NCBI GenBank assembly: GCA_900313435.1
Contig: OMRF01000258.1
Location: forward strand, 1-6,001
Reading direction: 5' to 3'
DNA length: 6,001 nt
From: an uncultured Lachnospiraceae bacterium
GTDB lineage: Bacteria > Bacillota > Clostridia > Lachnospirales > Lachnospiraceae
Below, piece by piece: positions 1-5,852 of this stretch. The position numbers and the translations under genes were made by a program. The first letter of the stretch is position 1, and each line of letters starts with the position of its first letter. The notes beneath the pieces are model-generated. The model saw only the letters and a program-made list of their open reading frames with translations, was not told the DNA's origin and made no database searches.

Positions 1-77
1 ACACCGTTAAGTTCTGCCTTGATATGGAAAAGGCTCACTTCTTCGACAAGCAGACAGACGTTACCATCACAAACTAA
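1..77 (+). CDS. C-terminal end of a CUT1-family sugar ABC transporter ATP-binding protein (MsmK/UgpC-like), partial
   Basis: Reading from position 3, the sequence encodes 24 residues that end in AHFFDKQTDVTITN and a TAA stop at 75-77. The pattern 'h-D-h-x-K-h-H-F-F-D-K-x-T' is the typical last strand and tail of the MsmK/UgpC group of ABC ATPases, which end in a TOBE/OB-fold domain. These ATPases sit on the inner face of the membrane and power uptake of oligosaccharides or glycerol-phosphate by CUT1 importers, often serving several permeases. The Walker motifs lie outside the window, so the assignment depends on this short tail only. A hairpin terminator follows 26 bp after the stop. The call is recognised from family knowledge and the fragment is too short for anything finer. 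Confidence 0.72.
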   Translation, partial: TVKFCLDMEKAHFFDKQTDVTITN

Positions 78-102
78 AACGAATTTTCAGAAAGCATGCA
101 AC

Positions 103-142
103 AACCCGCCGCGTTCCATAGTGAGCGCGGCGGGTTAGTTTT
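103..142 (+). terminator. Rho-independent terminator after the ABC ATPase gene
   Basis: A perfect 11-bp stem, AACCCGCCGCG (103-113) pairing with CGCGGCGGGTT (126-136), encloses a 12-nt loop and is followed by an interrupted T-tract, AGTTTT (137-142). The stem is very GC-rich. The T-tract is shorter than ideal, so termination may be partial. The reverse direction has no T-run, so it should act on plus-strand transcripts only. The Shine-Dalgarno of the cyclophilin gene begins at the next base, so the hairpin also lies in the leader of any transcript reaching that gene. Confidence 0.8.
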
Positions 143-151
143 AAAAGGAGG
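143..151 (+). promoter_or_regulatory. Strong ribosome binding site of the cyclophilin gene
   Basis: AAAAGGAGG is a near-perfect match to the anti-Shine-Dalgarno sequence and lies 5 nt before the ATG at 157. It fixes the start codon. It directly abuts the T-tract of the upstream hairpin, which leaves no room for a promoter between the terminator and the gene. Confidence 0.85.
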
Positions 152-156
152 ACATA

Positions 157-687
157 ATGTCAGCACAAAACCCGATAGTAACGATAGAAATGGAAGACGG
201 AGGGATAATAAAAGCAGAACTCTACCCGGACAAGGCTCCCCAGTCCGTAAGGAATTTCATATCCCTGATAAACAAGCATTTTTATGACGGACTCATATTC
301 CACCGTGTGATAAGGGGCTTTATGATCCAGGGCGGAGACCCTGAAGGAAACGGTACCGGCGGTCCCGGCTATTCCATAAAGGGCGAGTTTGAGTCAAACG
401 GCTTCCCTAATGACATAAAGCACGAGGCCGGTGTCCTTTCCATGGCACGCAGCATGAGGCCCGATTCGGCGGGCTCACAGTTTTTCATTATGCATAAGAA
501 AGCTCCGCATCTTGACGGAGACTATGCCGCCTTCGGACAGGTTACGGAAGGGATGGACGTTGTGGATCGGATAGCCGAGGAGACCACGGCTGATGACGAC
601 AGACCTTACAAGAACCAGGTCATGAAGAAGGTCACTGTTGAGACCTTTGGAGTGGAATACCCTGAGCCCGAGAAACTCGGAGAGTAA
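157..687 (+). CDS. Cyclophilin-type peptidyl-prolyl cis-trans isomerase
   Basis: The 176-residue protein catalyses cis-trans isomerisation of X-Pro peptide bonds and assists protein folding. It is one cyclophilin domain with no signal peptide or membrane segment, so it is cytoplasmic. Hallmarks: FHRVI with catalytic Arg50 (equivalent to Arg55 of human CypA), FMIQGGDP at 55-62, GSQFFI at 106-111 and HLDGDYAAFG at 118-127. The CypA Trp121 position is His118 and the His126 position is Tyr123, as in many bacterial cyclophilins, which suggests weak cyclosporin binding. The ATG at 157 has an ideal ribosome binding site 5 nt upstream. The gene follows a terminator hairpin with no evident promoter in between, and converges with the HAD gene, the two stops being 2 bp apart. 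Length and motifs are normal for the family, so the function is secure although the client proteins are unknown. Confidence 0.95.
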   Translation: MSAQNPIVTIEMEDGGIIKAELYPDKAPQSVRNFISLINKHFYDGLIFHRVIRGFMIQGGDPEGNGTGGPGYSIKGEFESNGFPNDIKHEAGVLSMARSMRPDSAGSQFFIMHKKAPHLDGDYAAFGQVTEGMDVVDRIAEETTADDDRPYKNQVMKKVTVETFGVEYPEPEKLGE

Positions 688-689
688 TA

Positions 690-1361
690 CTAAAAGACCA
701 GTGATTTAAGTGCTTCAGGAAGCTCAAAAAGAGACGGGATCACCGCAGAAAGCCTGCCCTCCAACTCTTTTGGCGCAGGTGTAAGATCGGGGATCATGAT
801 GGTGGGAAGTCCGGCATCAAGCGCGGATCTTGCGCCGTTTGGCGAATCTTCAACAGCCACGGCTTCCCGGGCTCCTATGGAAAGCGTTTCAAGTGCGAAA
901 AGATAAGGATCAGGATGCGGCTTCCCGCGTTTAACCTCGTGGGCGGAGATCACTGTATCAAAATAATCATCAATACCGGCGCTCTTCAATATCTGAAGAG
1001 CGTCTTCTTTTCTTGTGGATGTAACTATCACGGAGCGGATTCCGTTTTTCGAAAGAAATGAGACGGCTTCTGAAATACCGGGCTTCAGCGGGACCCCGTC
1101 CCTGCGAAGCTCCTCCTCGACACATCTTTTCATCCTCTCGTGGATGATATCATAGTCAAAGTCCTCGCCGAGGCGCTTTTTCATAAGGGCATTGCCGTCG
1201 ACTGAATTGATGGAGCGAAGATCACGGGCGCCGTCATCGGGAAAATCCGGATAGCCGAAGTCCCTGATGGTCTTCACCCAGTATTTCTGGTATATCTTTT
1301 CTGTGTCGGTGATCGTACCGTCAAGGTCGAAAAATACGGCTTTAATGCTCACGGCGCTCAA
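690..1361 (-). CDS. HAD-superfamily hydrolase, subfamily IA (beta-phosphoglucomutase/phosphatase-like)
   Basis: This 223-residue soluble protein has the four HAD motifs. Motif I is FFDLDGT, with nucleophile Asp12 and acid/base Asp14. Motif II is VTST (Ser115 or Thr114). Motif III is Lys147 in RGKPHPDPY, and motif IV is the acidic pair Glu171-Asp172 in VEDSPNG. Residues about 18-90 form a helical C1 cap, which places it with beta-phosphoglucomutases, phosphoglycolate phosphatases and sugar-phosphate phosphatases. The substrate cannot be read from the sequence. The start is uncertain. TTG at 1361 overlaps the stop of the upstream cyclase gene (TTGA), favouring translational coupling, while GTG at 1352 would give a 220-residue protein beginning MSIKAVFFDLDGT, a more usual spacing before motif I. 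Neither has a textbook ribosome binding site. It is the second gene of a two-gene unit with the diguanylate cyclase, and no clear terminator follows. Confidence 0.9.
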   Translation of the reverse strand: MSAVSIKAVFFDLDGTITDTEKIYQKYWVKTIRDFGYPDFPDDGARDLRSINSVDGNALMKKRLGEDFDYDIIHERMKRCVEEELRRDGVPLKPGISEAVSFLSKNGIRSVIVTSTRKEDALQILKSAGIDDYFDTVISAHEVKRGKPHPDPYLFALETLSIGAREAVAVEDSPNGARSALDAGLPTIMIPDLTPAPKELEGRLSAVIPSLFELPEALKSLVF

Positions 1362-3142
1362 GAGATCTTTTCCCCGAAAATCTTATTTTTTCTCATTATC
1401 TTTGAAAGAAGGCGGGAGAACATGAGAAGGAAGTTGGGATCGGAGCCTGCCCAGTTCCTGCTGTTTGCCTTTACAAGGTATTCATACGATACGAGAAAGT
1501 CGATCTTTCCTTCATCGTCCCTTTCCAGATAGAAGACCGCGGAATGGGCATTCCTTTCGGCAAACCATTCAAAGAGACGGGGCTCGGTTTCCCTGATCCA
1601 CGCGGCATTGTTTATCTTGAGGAAGCCGTTTTTGTCGAAGGACCGGGATGAGGCAATGCTCTCGGCCGTCTCCTGACTGATCTCATCAAGTCCGTCTGAT
1701 GCCGATGAATATACGCAGGAAAGCTCGCTTCCCGCGAATACCCTGACAGAATCAAGCGCCATCTTCTCTTTGACCTTTTCCAGGGAAGGACGAATGGCCT
1801 TAGGTCCGTTGTCCAGGAAACTGTCGCTGATATCGGCCATGAGCGCGGCAAGACGAAGCGAATAGCCTGTTTCAAACTTGATCTCGGATTCACCCTCGGG
1901 AAGAGCTAGATTTCCGTGCATTTCCTCCCGGTAGATGATGAAACGGTTCTTGCCCTTGCCCTTTGCGATATACAGACCTTTGTCCGCTTTCTCGAACAGC
2001 TCGTCGTAATCTCTTCCGTTAAGGGGCGCCGGAACAGTTCCAATGGAAAGCGTGACACGACATGTGTGCCCTATTTTTCTTACTTCCCACTCTATAGTCC
2101 GCTTGATCTCTGCGAATATGCTCCTCATCTCGATCTCGCCGAGGTTCTCGGTGTAAAAGAAGAATTCATCGCCTCCGAAACGTCCGGCCTTACCATGCTC
2201 CCCTACAGCAGCCTTGATGCAGCGGGCAACAGCCTTGATGACCTCGTCGCCGAAGGCATGACCGTAAGTGTCGTTGATGTTCTTGAAGTCGTCGACGTCA
2301 CATATGGTAAGCCAGACATTCTCCCCATCCTTCATGTCCGAAAGAGCCTTTTCAGCGCAGCTTCTGATTCCGTTCTTGCTCAAAAGCTGTGTCACGGCAT
2401 CGATATCCGGATCTCTGAGAGGGAATACAGGCGTGTGCGATGCATCCTTGACCTGCATCACATAGCCCGATGTATAGGTCTGCCCGTTATGCCCGGTATG
2501 AGTAATGCCGGAAAACTGCATGAGCTGCATATTATTTCCCTTTGAGAAGAATGAGGTATGGAAAAGAGCGGCACAGTTTTCAAGCTGTCCCTCAAGAAGC
2601 TCCTGAAAAGCACCAACCTTCGCGCGATCTTCGTCCGGAACCTTTCCGTCACAAAGCTCCTTTGTAAAGTCCGAAAGCTGCCCCGAAAATAGGTCTACCG
2701 GCTTCAGATCCTTGCATTTCTGGATAGTGAAGATCCCTGTCGACTTCGTGTATCTGAAGGCATAATAGCCCATGCGTTCAATGAACTCTATGACCTCTTC
2801 AAAGGAGTCTCTTATACGAAGGAGATTCCTCTCGGAAAGATATATGTCGCTTGCTGTAAAGAGGACAATTTCCGGGTCTCCGGAGGGTATGAGGTGAAAA
2901 TGGAAGGGATGATAGACATTATCCTCGTATTCCATATCAAGAATGAGGTCTATAGCCTCTTCCCCGGAAAGGATCCTTTTGCAGGCATCCTTCAAAAGAT
3001 CGCCGCTCTCCTTTGTCATGAGATCCGGCAGAGATCTGTGGGGTCTGATCTTCAGATAATCCGCGCAGCTTTTGTCGCAGCTGGCAACGAAATAGTCCAG
3101 CTGGATAGCGCCGGTTAAAAAAAATGGCTCCTCAAGGCTCAT
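1358..3142 (-). CDS. Diguanylate cyclase: PAS-like N-terminal region, GGDEF domain, GAF-like C-terminal region
   Basis: This 594-residue protein should make cyclic di-GMP from two GTP. No transmembrane segment or signal peptide is seen, so it is probably a cytoplasmic sensor. Residues about 10-110 and 115-240 look like two divergent PAS-type sensing modules (weak, by pattern only). The GGDEF domain spans about 245-405: metal-binding Asp282 in CDVDDFKNIND, substrate residues Asn290 and Asp299 in NDTYGHAFGDE, an intact GGDEF signature at 323-327, and YIAKGKGKNRF at 391-401. It should be active. The residues before the signature (GEHG, then KAGRF) do not form an RxxD inhibitory site. Residues about 425-590 resemble a GAF domain, so the catalytic module is internal. 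No EAL or HD-GYP domain is present. The ATG at 3142 has a GGAG 10 nt upstream. The gene is first in a unit with the HAD gene and is preceded by a promoter overlapped by a cre-like palindrome. Confidence 0.92.
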   Translation of the reverse strand: MSLEEPFFLTGAIQLDYFVASCDKSCADYLKIRPHRSLPDLMTKESGDLLKDACKRILSGEEAIDLILDMEYEDNVYHPFHFHLIPSGDPEIVLFTASDIYLSERNLLRIRDSFEEVIEFIERMGYYAFRYTKSTGIFTIQKCKDLKPVDLFSGQLSDFTKELCDGKVPDEDRAKVGAFQELLEGQLENCAALFHTSFFSKGNNMQLMQFSGITHTGHNGQTYTSGYVMQVKDASHTPVFPLRDPDIDAVTQLLSKNGIRSCAEKALSDMKDGENVWLTICDVDDFKNINDTYGHAFGDEVIKAVARCIKAAVGEHGKAGRFGGDEFFFYTENLGEIEMRSIFAEIKRTIEWEVRKIGHTCRVTLSIGTVPAPLNGRDYDELFEKADKGLYIAKGKGKNRFIIYREEMHGNLALPEGESEIKFETGYSLRLAALMADISDSFLDNGPKAIRPSLEKVKEKMALDSVRVFAGSELSCVYSSASDGLDEISQETAESIASSRSFDKNGFLKINNAAWIRETEPRLFEWFAERNAHSAVFYLERDDEGKIDFLVSYEYLVKANSRNWAGSDPNFLLMFSRLLSKIMRKNKIFGEKIS

Positions 3143-3163
3143 GTTAGATCATCTCCAAACGAA

Positions 3164-3181
3164 AATGTAAGTGCTTACATT
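3164..3181. promoter_or_regulatory. cre/LacI-family operator palindrome
   Basis: AATGTAAG-TG-CTTACATT has perfect 8-bp arms around a 2-bp centre. Its core TGTAAGTGCTTACA (3166-3179) differs by one base from the ideal catabolite-responsive element TGTAAGCGCTTACA bound by CcpA and related LacI-family regulators, in which the centre is CG. It starts 2 bp downstream of the predicted -10 box of the cyclase promoter and covers the expected transcription start. A bound protein should therefore repress the cyclase-HAD unit. It lies about 70 bp upstream of the candidate GH3 promoter, so an effect on GH3 is possible but less obvious. Whether CcpA or a local LacI-type sugar repressor binds cannot be told from the sequence. 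Confidence 0.68.
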
Positions 3182-3183
3182 GC

Positions 3184-3212
3184 ATTCTATCACAATTTTT
3201 TTCGGCACTAAA
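3184..3212 (-). promoter_or_regulatory. Predicted sigma-A promoter of the diguanylate cyclase-HAD unit
   Basis: On the minus strand, TAGAAT (3189-3184) matches the -10 consensus at five of six bases and is preceded by TGA, forming an extended -10 (TGnTAnnAT). The -35 at 17-bp spacing, TTTAGT (3212-3207), is weak, as is common with extended -10 promoters. The start of transcription would fall near 3177, inside the cre-like palindrome, with a leader of about 35 nt before the ATG. Confidence 0.5.
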
Positions 3213-3249
3213 GTATTATTTTTAATGCAGGCAAAGGTTTTTTATAAAC

Positions 3250-3278
3250 TTGTAAAATGGGCAGGAAACCCGTAATAT
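3250..3278 (+). promoter_or_regulatory. Candidate promoter of the GH3 gene
   Basis: TTGTAA (3250-3255) and TAATAT (3273-3278) each match sigma-A consensus at four of six bases with an ideal 17-bp spacer. This would give a leader of about 45 nt. The region is AT-rich, and another -10-like hexamer, TATTAT (3276-3281), overlaps it, so exact placement is unsure. A short imperfect inverted repeat, GGTA-GT-TACC (3290-3299), lies just downstream near the expected transcript start and might be an operator, but four-base arms are weak evidence. Confidence 0.33.
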
Positions 3279-3330
3279 TATTAAATATTGGTAGTTACCG
3301 GTTTATTGCAGAATAAAAAAGGGGGCGCAT

Positions 3331-5766
3331 ATGGAATTAACGATCAATGAAGCTATGGAGCTTTTGACAGGGCAGGGATCTTGGCATACAAAGGCTATAG
3401 GTGGAAAGGGCATCCCTTCAGCCCGCGTTTCCGACGGTCCTAACGGCCTTCGGATCATCGAAGACATTGTAGTAAGCATTAATGACAGCAGAAAAGCCAC
3501 CTGTTTTCCCTGCGCCTGCGCCCTTGCCGCAAGCTGGGACAAAGACGCCGCAGCGGCGGAGGGAGACGCTATCTCCGAGGAGGCTCTATCTGAAGGGGTT
3601 TCCGTGGTCCTTGGCCCCGGAATTAATATGAAAAGGAGCCCTCTCTGCGGCAGGAATTTTGAATATCTGTCCGAGGACCCCTACCTCGCCGGCACTCTCG
3701 CAACGTCCTACGTCAAGGCTCTTCAGAAAAATAATGTGGGTGTCTCTTTAAAGCACTTCGCCGCAAATTCCCAGGAGACGAGGCGCATGACATCGAATTC
3801 CGTCGTTGATGAGCGGACTCTTCGGGAGATATACTTAAGAGCCTTTGAAATAGTGGTAAAGGAAGCGCATCCCGCGACGATCATGGCTTCCTACAACAAG
3901 TTAAACGGCAAGTATTCATGCGAGAACAAAAAGCTCCTTACAAAGATACTCCGCGAAGAATGGGGCTTTGACGGTCTCGTGGTCTCGGACTGGGGCGCCT
4001 GCTCAAATCTCCTGAAGTCCGTGCTCTCGGGAATGGATCTTGAGATGCCCGACAGCTTCGGTGTTCACAAAAGCCGTCTTGAAAAAGCGCTCTCTTCCCT
4101 CTCGGAAGAAAAGAAAGAGATCGTACATAAAGCAATAAAAACATCCGCAACGCGTGTAGCTGCTATGGCGGAAAAGTATGACCCCAACACTCCCGAAGCG
4201 ACAAAGATAAGGCTGCGCCTTCCTGAAAAAGATGAGCTTTTGAAGAAACATCACGAGACAGCCCGCTCCATTGCCGAAGGCTGCGCCGTACTTCTCAAGA
4301 ATGACGGACTTCTTCCCATCACCGACAAAAAGAAAAAGCTTGCCGTGATCGGGGATCTTGCGATGAACATGCGCTATCAGGGTAACGGCAGCGCCCACAT
4401 CAATACGGATAATGTGGTAAGCGCAGTCACAGCCCTTGAAAATGAAGGCTATGACATTATCTTTGAAAAGGGCTATGACAGAAATTCCAACAAGCCCGAT
4501 GAAGAGCTCATGGAAAAGGCTCTAATGGCCGCAAAAGACTGCGATATCGTGCTGTTTTTCGGCGGCCTTACCGACATGGCGGAGGGAGAGGGCTATGACA
4601 GAAAGACCCTCTCGATCCCGAGAAACCAGAGCGCCCTCATTGAAATGCTGCACGAGGATAATGAAAAGATGATCTTCGTCTCCTTCTCGGGTGCTCCCTT
4701 TGAAATGCCGTTTATAGATTACTTCGGGGCGGTGCTTCATATGTATCTAGGCGGAGAGGCCGTGGGTGAGGCCGTTGCCGCCCTGGTCTCCGGGCGCGTT
4801 TGCCCTTCCGGGAAGCTGCCGGAAACCTTCCCCCGCGCGCTTTCCGATGTACCCTGCGTGAACAATTTCGGCGGGGACACAGACACCGTCGAATACAGAG
4901 AAGGCGTTTTTACGGGCTATCGTTATTATGGAACTTTTGAAAAGGATGTCCTCTTCCCCTTCGGTCACGGCCTTTCCTATACGGAGTTTTCCTACAGCGG
5001 CCTTGAGAACCCTGATAAATATGAGGGCGGGCAGCTTCAGATCAGCTTTGATATTGAAAATAAGGGCTCATATGACGGTGCCGAGGTTGCGGAGGTATAT
5101 GTGGAAAATCCTTCGATCAAAGACGGATACCTTCGCCCGAAGAGAGAGCTGGTCGGCTTTGTGAAGGTTTTCCTGAAAGCCGGAGAGAAAAAACACTGCA
5201 CGGTTCAGCTTTCAGACCGCTGCTTTACGATGTGGGACCGGACTGAGAAAGACTTTTCCATTATTTCCGGGAATTATAATATCCTTGTAGGCTCAAGCTC
5301 TGTTGACATAAGGCTTTCGGGCAAGATCAAGGTGAAGGGCAAAAAGCTGCAGAAGACTGATGAAACGACCTACGCTCCGTATTTTGAAAAGGATATAAGG
5401 GAACTTTCAAGAGAGGATTTTGAGACTCTTTACGGAAAGAAAGCTCTTGAAAAGCTCCTCTCAAAAAAGCATCGTTATTCGGAGCGCGACAGCTTATGGA
5501 TCCTTTCGAAAAAGTCCAATACCGCGAAGGTAATCCTCAAAAACGCGCTTCGTTATCTTCGCTTAAGATACCGGAAAATGGATAAAAACGACCCCGAGTA
5601 TGTCATGATGAAAGAGACTGTGATGCACGGAAACGCAGACGGCGTGGTTCTCAACAGCAGGGGGGCTATACCCTACAGTCTGCTCGAACACGCTGTGCGT
5701 GTTGCCAATAAACGCTCGGGTCAGGGGCACTGTTCGTGCGGGGGACGCTGTAAGTGTTGCCAATAA
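3331..5766 (+). CDS. Glycoside hydrolase family 3 beta-glycosidase (beta-glucosidase type), cytoplasmic
   Basis: The 811-residue enzyme should remove beta-linked sugars from the non-reducing end of oligosaccharides with retention. Domain order: TIM-barrel about 1-310, alpha/beta sandwich about 315-510, fibronectin-III-like about 565-665, then a C-terminal extension. The nucleophile is Asp220 in VVSDWGA. Substrate-site signatures include SDGPNGLR (34-41), GRNFEYLSEDP (107-117) and KHFAAN (141-146). The acid/base is probably Glu418 or Glu420 in AEGEGYDR, and LFPFGHGLSYTEF (541-553) is a strong family marker. No signal peptide is present, so it acts on imported sugars. Start: ATG at 3331 with AAAAAAGGGGG ending 5 nt before it. 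The exact substrate (glucoside, xyloside or other) is not readable. The last residues, GHCSCGGRCKCCQ, are odd: the reading frame enters the second copy of a 55-bp tandem repeat out of phase and stops there, giving five cysteines in ten residues. The isomerase gene follows 86 bp downstream. Confidence 0.95.
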   Translation: MELTINEAMELLTGQGSWHTKAIGGKGIPSARVSDGPNGLRIIEDIVVSINDSRKATCFPCACALAASWDKDAAAAEGDAISEEALSEGVSVVLGPGINMKRSPLCGRNFEYLSEDPYLAGTLATSYVKALQKNNVGVSLKHFAANSQETRRMTSNSVVDERTLREIYLRAFEIVVKEAHPATIMASYNKLNGKYSCENKKLLTKILREEWGFDGLVVSDWGACSNLLKSVLSGMDLEMPDSFGVHKSRLEKALSSLSEEKKEIVHKAIKTSATRVAAMAEKYDPNTPEATKIRLRLPEKDELLKKHHETARSIAEGCAVLLKNDGLLPITDKKKKLAVIGDLAMNMRYQGNGSAHINTDNVVSAVTALENEGYDIIFEKGYDRNSNKPDEELMEKALMAAKDCDIVLFFGGLTDMAEGEGYDRKTLSIPRNQSALIEMLHEDNEKMIFVSFSGAPFEMPFIDYFGAVLHMYLGGEAVGEAVAALVSGRVCPSGKLPETFPRALSDVPCVNNFGGDTDTVEYREGVFTGYRYYGTFEKDVLFPFGHGLSYTEFSYSGLENPDKYEGGQLQISFDIENKGSYDGAEVAEVYVENPSIKDGYLRPKRELVGFVKVFLKAGEKKHCTVQLSDRCFTMWDRTEKDFSIISGNYNILVGSSSVDIRLSGKIKVKGKKLQKTDETTYAPYFEKDIRELSREDFETLYGKKALEKLLSKKHRYSERDSLWILSKKSNTAKVILKNALRYLRLRYRKMDKNDPEYVMMKETVMHGNADGVVLNSRGAIPYSLLEHAVRVANKRSGQGHCSCGGRCKCCQ
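5687..5703 (+). repeat. Short perfect hairpin inside the GH3 coding end
   Basis: AACACGC-TGT-GCGTGTT forms a 7-bp stem with a 3-nt loop at the upstream edge of the 55-bp repeat. At the corresponding place one period later (5742-5758) the pairing is lost, and two periods later (5798-5812) a similar hairpin, GCACGC-TTT-GCGTGC, is intact. It encodes EHAVRV of the glycosidase, so it may simply be coding sequence that happens to fold. Confidence 0.55.
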
Positions 5767-5810
5767 GCGTTCGGGGCAGAAACATTGTTCGCGCACCGCA
5801 CGCTTTGCGT
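5701..5810 (+). repeat. Two imperfect tandem copies of a 55-bp unit across the GH3 stop codon
   Basis: Copy 1 (5701-5755) and copy 2 (5756-5810) both begin GTTGCCAATAARCGYTCGGG and, by my count, match at 40 of 55 positions. The match continues upstream: ACGCTGTGCGT just before copy 1 (5690-5700) resembles ACGCTGTAAGT (5745-5755) and ACGCTTTGCGT (5800-5810), each exactly 55 bp apart. Because 55 is not a multiple of three, copy 1 is read by the GH3 gene as VANKRSGQ while copy 2 is read in another frame and supplies the TAA stop (5764-5766). In its own frame copy 2 would also encode VANKRSGQ followed by KHCS. Confidence 0.85.
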
Positions 5811-5838
5811 GCCGTATGAACAGTCGTAAACATTTTTT
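5784..5838 (+). terminator. Possible terminator or attenuator between GH3 and the isomerase gene
   Basis: An inner stem GCACGC-TTT-GCGTGC (5798-5812) sits inside an outer 7-bp stem, ATTGTTC (5784-5790) with GAACAGT (5818-5824, one G-T pair). A run of six T (5833-5838) follows 8 nt later. The gap between stem and T-run is longer than in an efficient terminator, so partial termination or a leader hairpin that adjusts downstream expression is as likely. The ribosome binding site of the next gene begins at the end of the T-run. Confidence 0.42.
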
Positions 5839-5845
5839 AAAGGAG
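5839..5845 (+). promoter_or_regulatory. Ribosome binding site of the isomerase gene
   Basis: AAAGGAG lies 7 nt before the ATG at 5853. An in-frame ATG at 5847 is only 1 nt from this site and is too close to be used, so the site decides the start in favour of 5853. Confidence 0.8.
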
Positions 5846-5852
5846 CATGATC

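Noticed and set aside
96..287. 63-codon open frame starting in the terminator hairpin
   Set aside because: It begins inside the hairpin stem region, has no ribosome binding site and overlaps the cyclophilin gene in another frame.
1916..2545. 209-codon open frame on the plus strand, antisense to the cyclase gene
   Set aside because: It lies wholly opposite the GGDEF coding region, has no recognisable domain and no promoter, and the minus-strand gene explains the sequence fully.
3181..3229. Inverted pair TGCATT (3181-3186) and AATGCA (3224-3229) in the divergent region
   Set aside because: Six-base arms separated by 37 AT-rich bases are expected by chance and overlap the promoter elements already assigned.
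4469..4604. Exact 16-base direct repeat AGGGCTATGACAGAAA at 4469-4484 and 4589-4604
   Set aside because: Both copies are in frame within the GH3 gene and encode GYDR. The second is the conserved EGxDR motif and the first is in a variable loop, so chance codon sharing is the simplest reading.
5687..5813. CRISPR-like regular spacing of short palindromes at 5687, 5742 and 5797
   Set aside because: The regions between the palindromes are themselves similar to each other, so this is a simple tandem repeat, not conserved repeats with unique spacers. No cas genes are present.
5847..5849. Upstream in-frame ATG for the isomerase gene
   Set aside because: It lies 1 nt after the Shine-Dalgarno sequence, which is too close for initiation. 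The ATG at 5853 has a 7-nt spacing and gives the usual family N-terminus.
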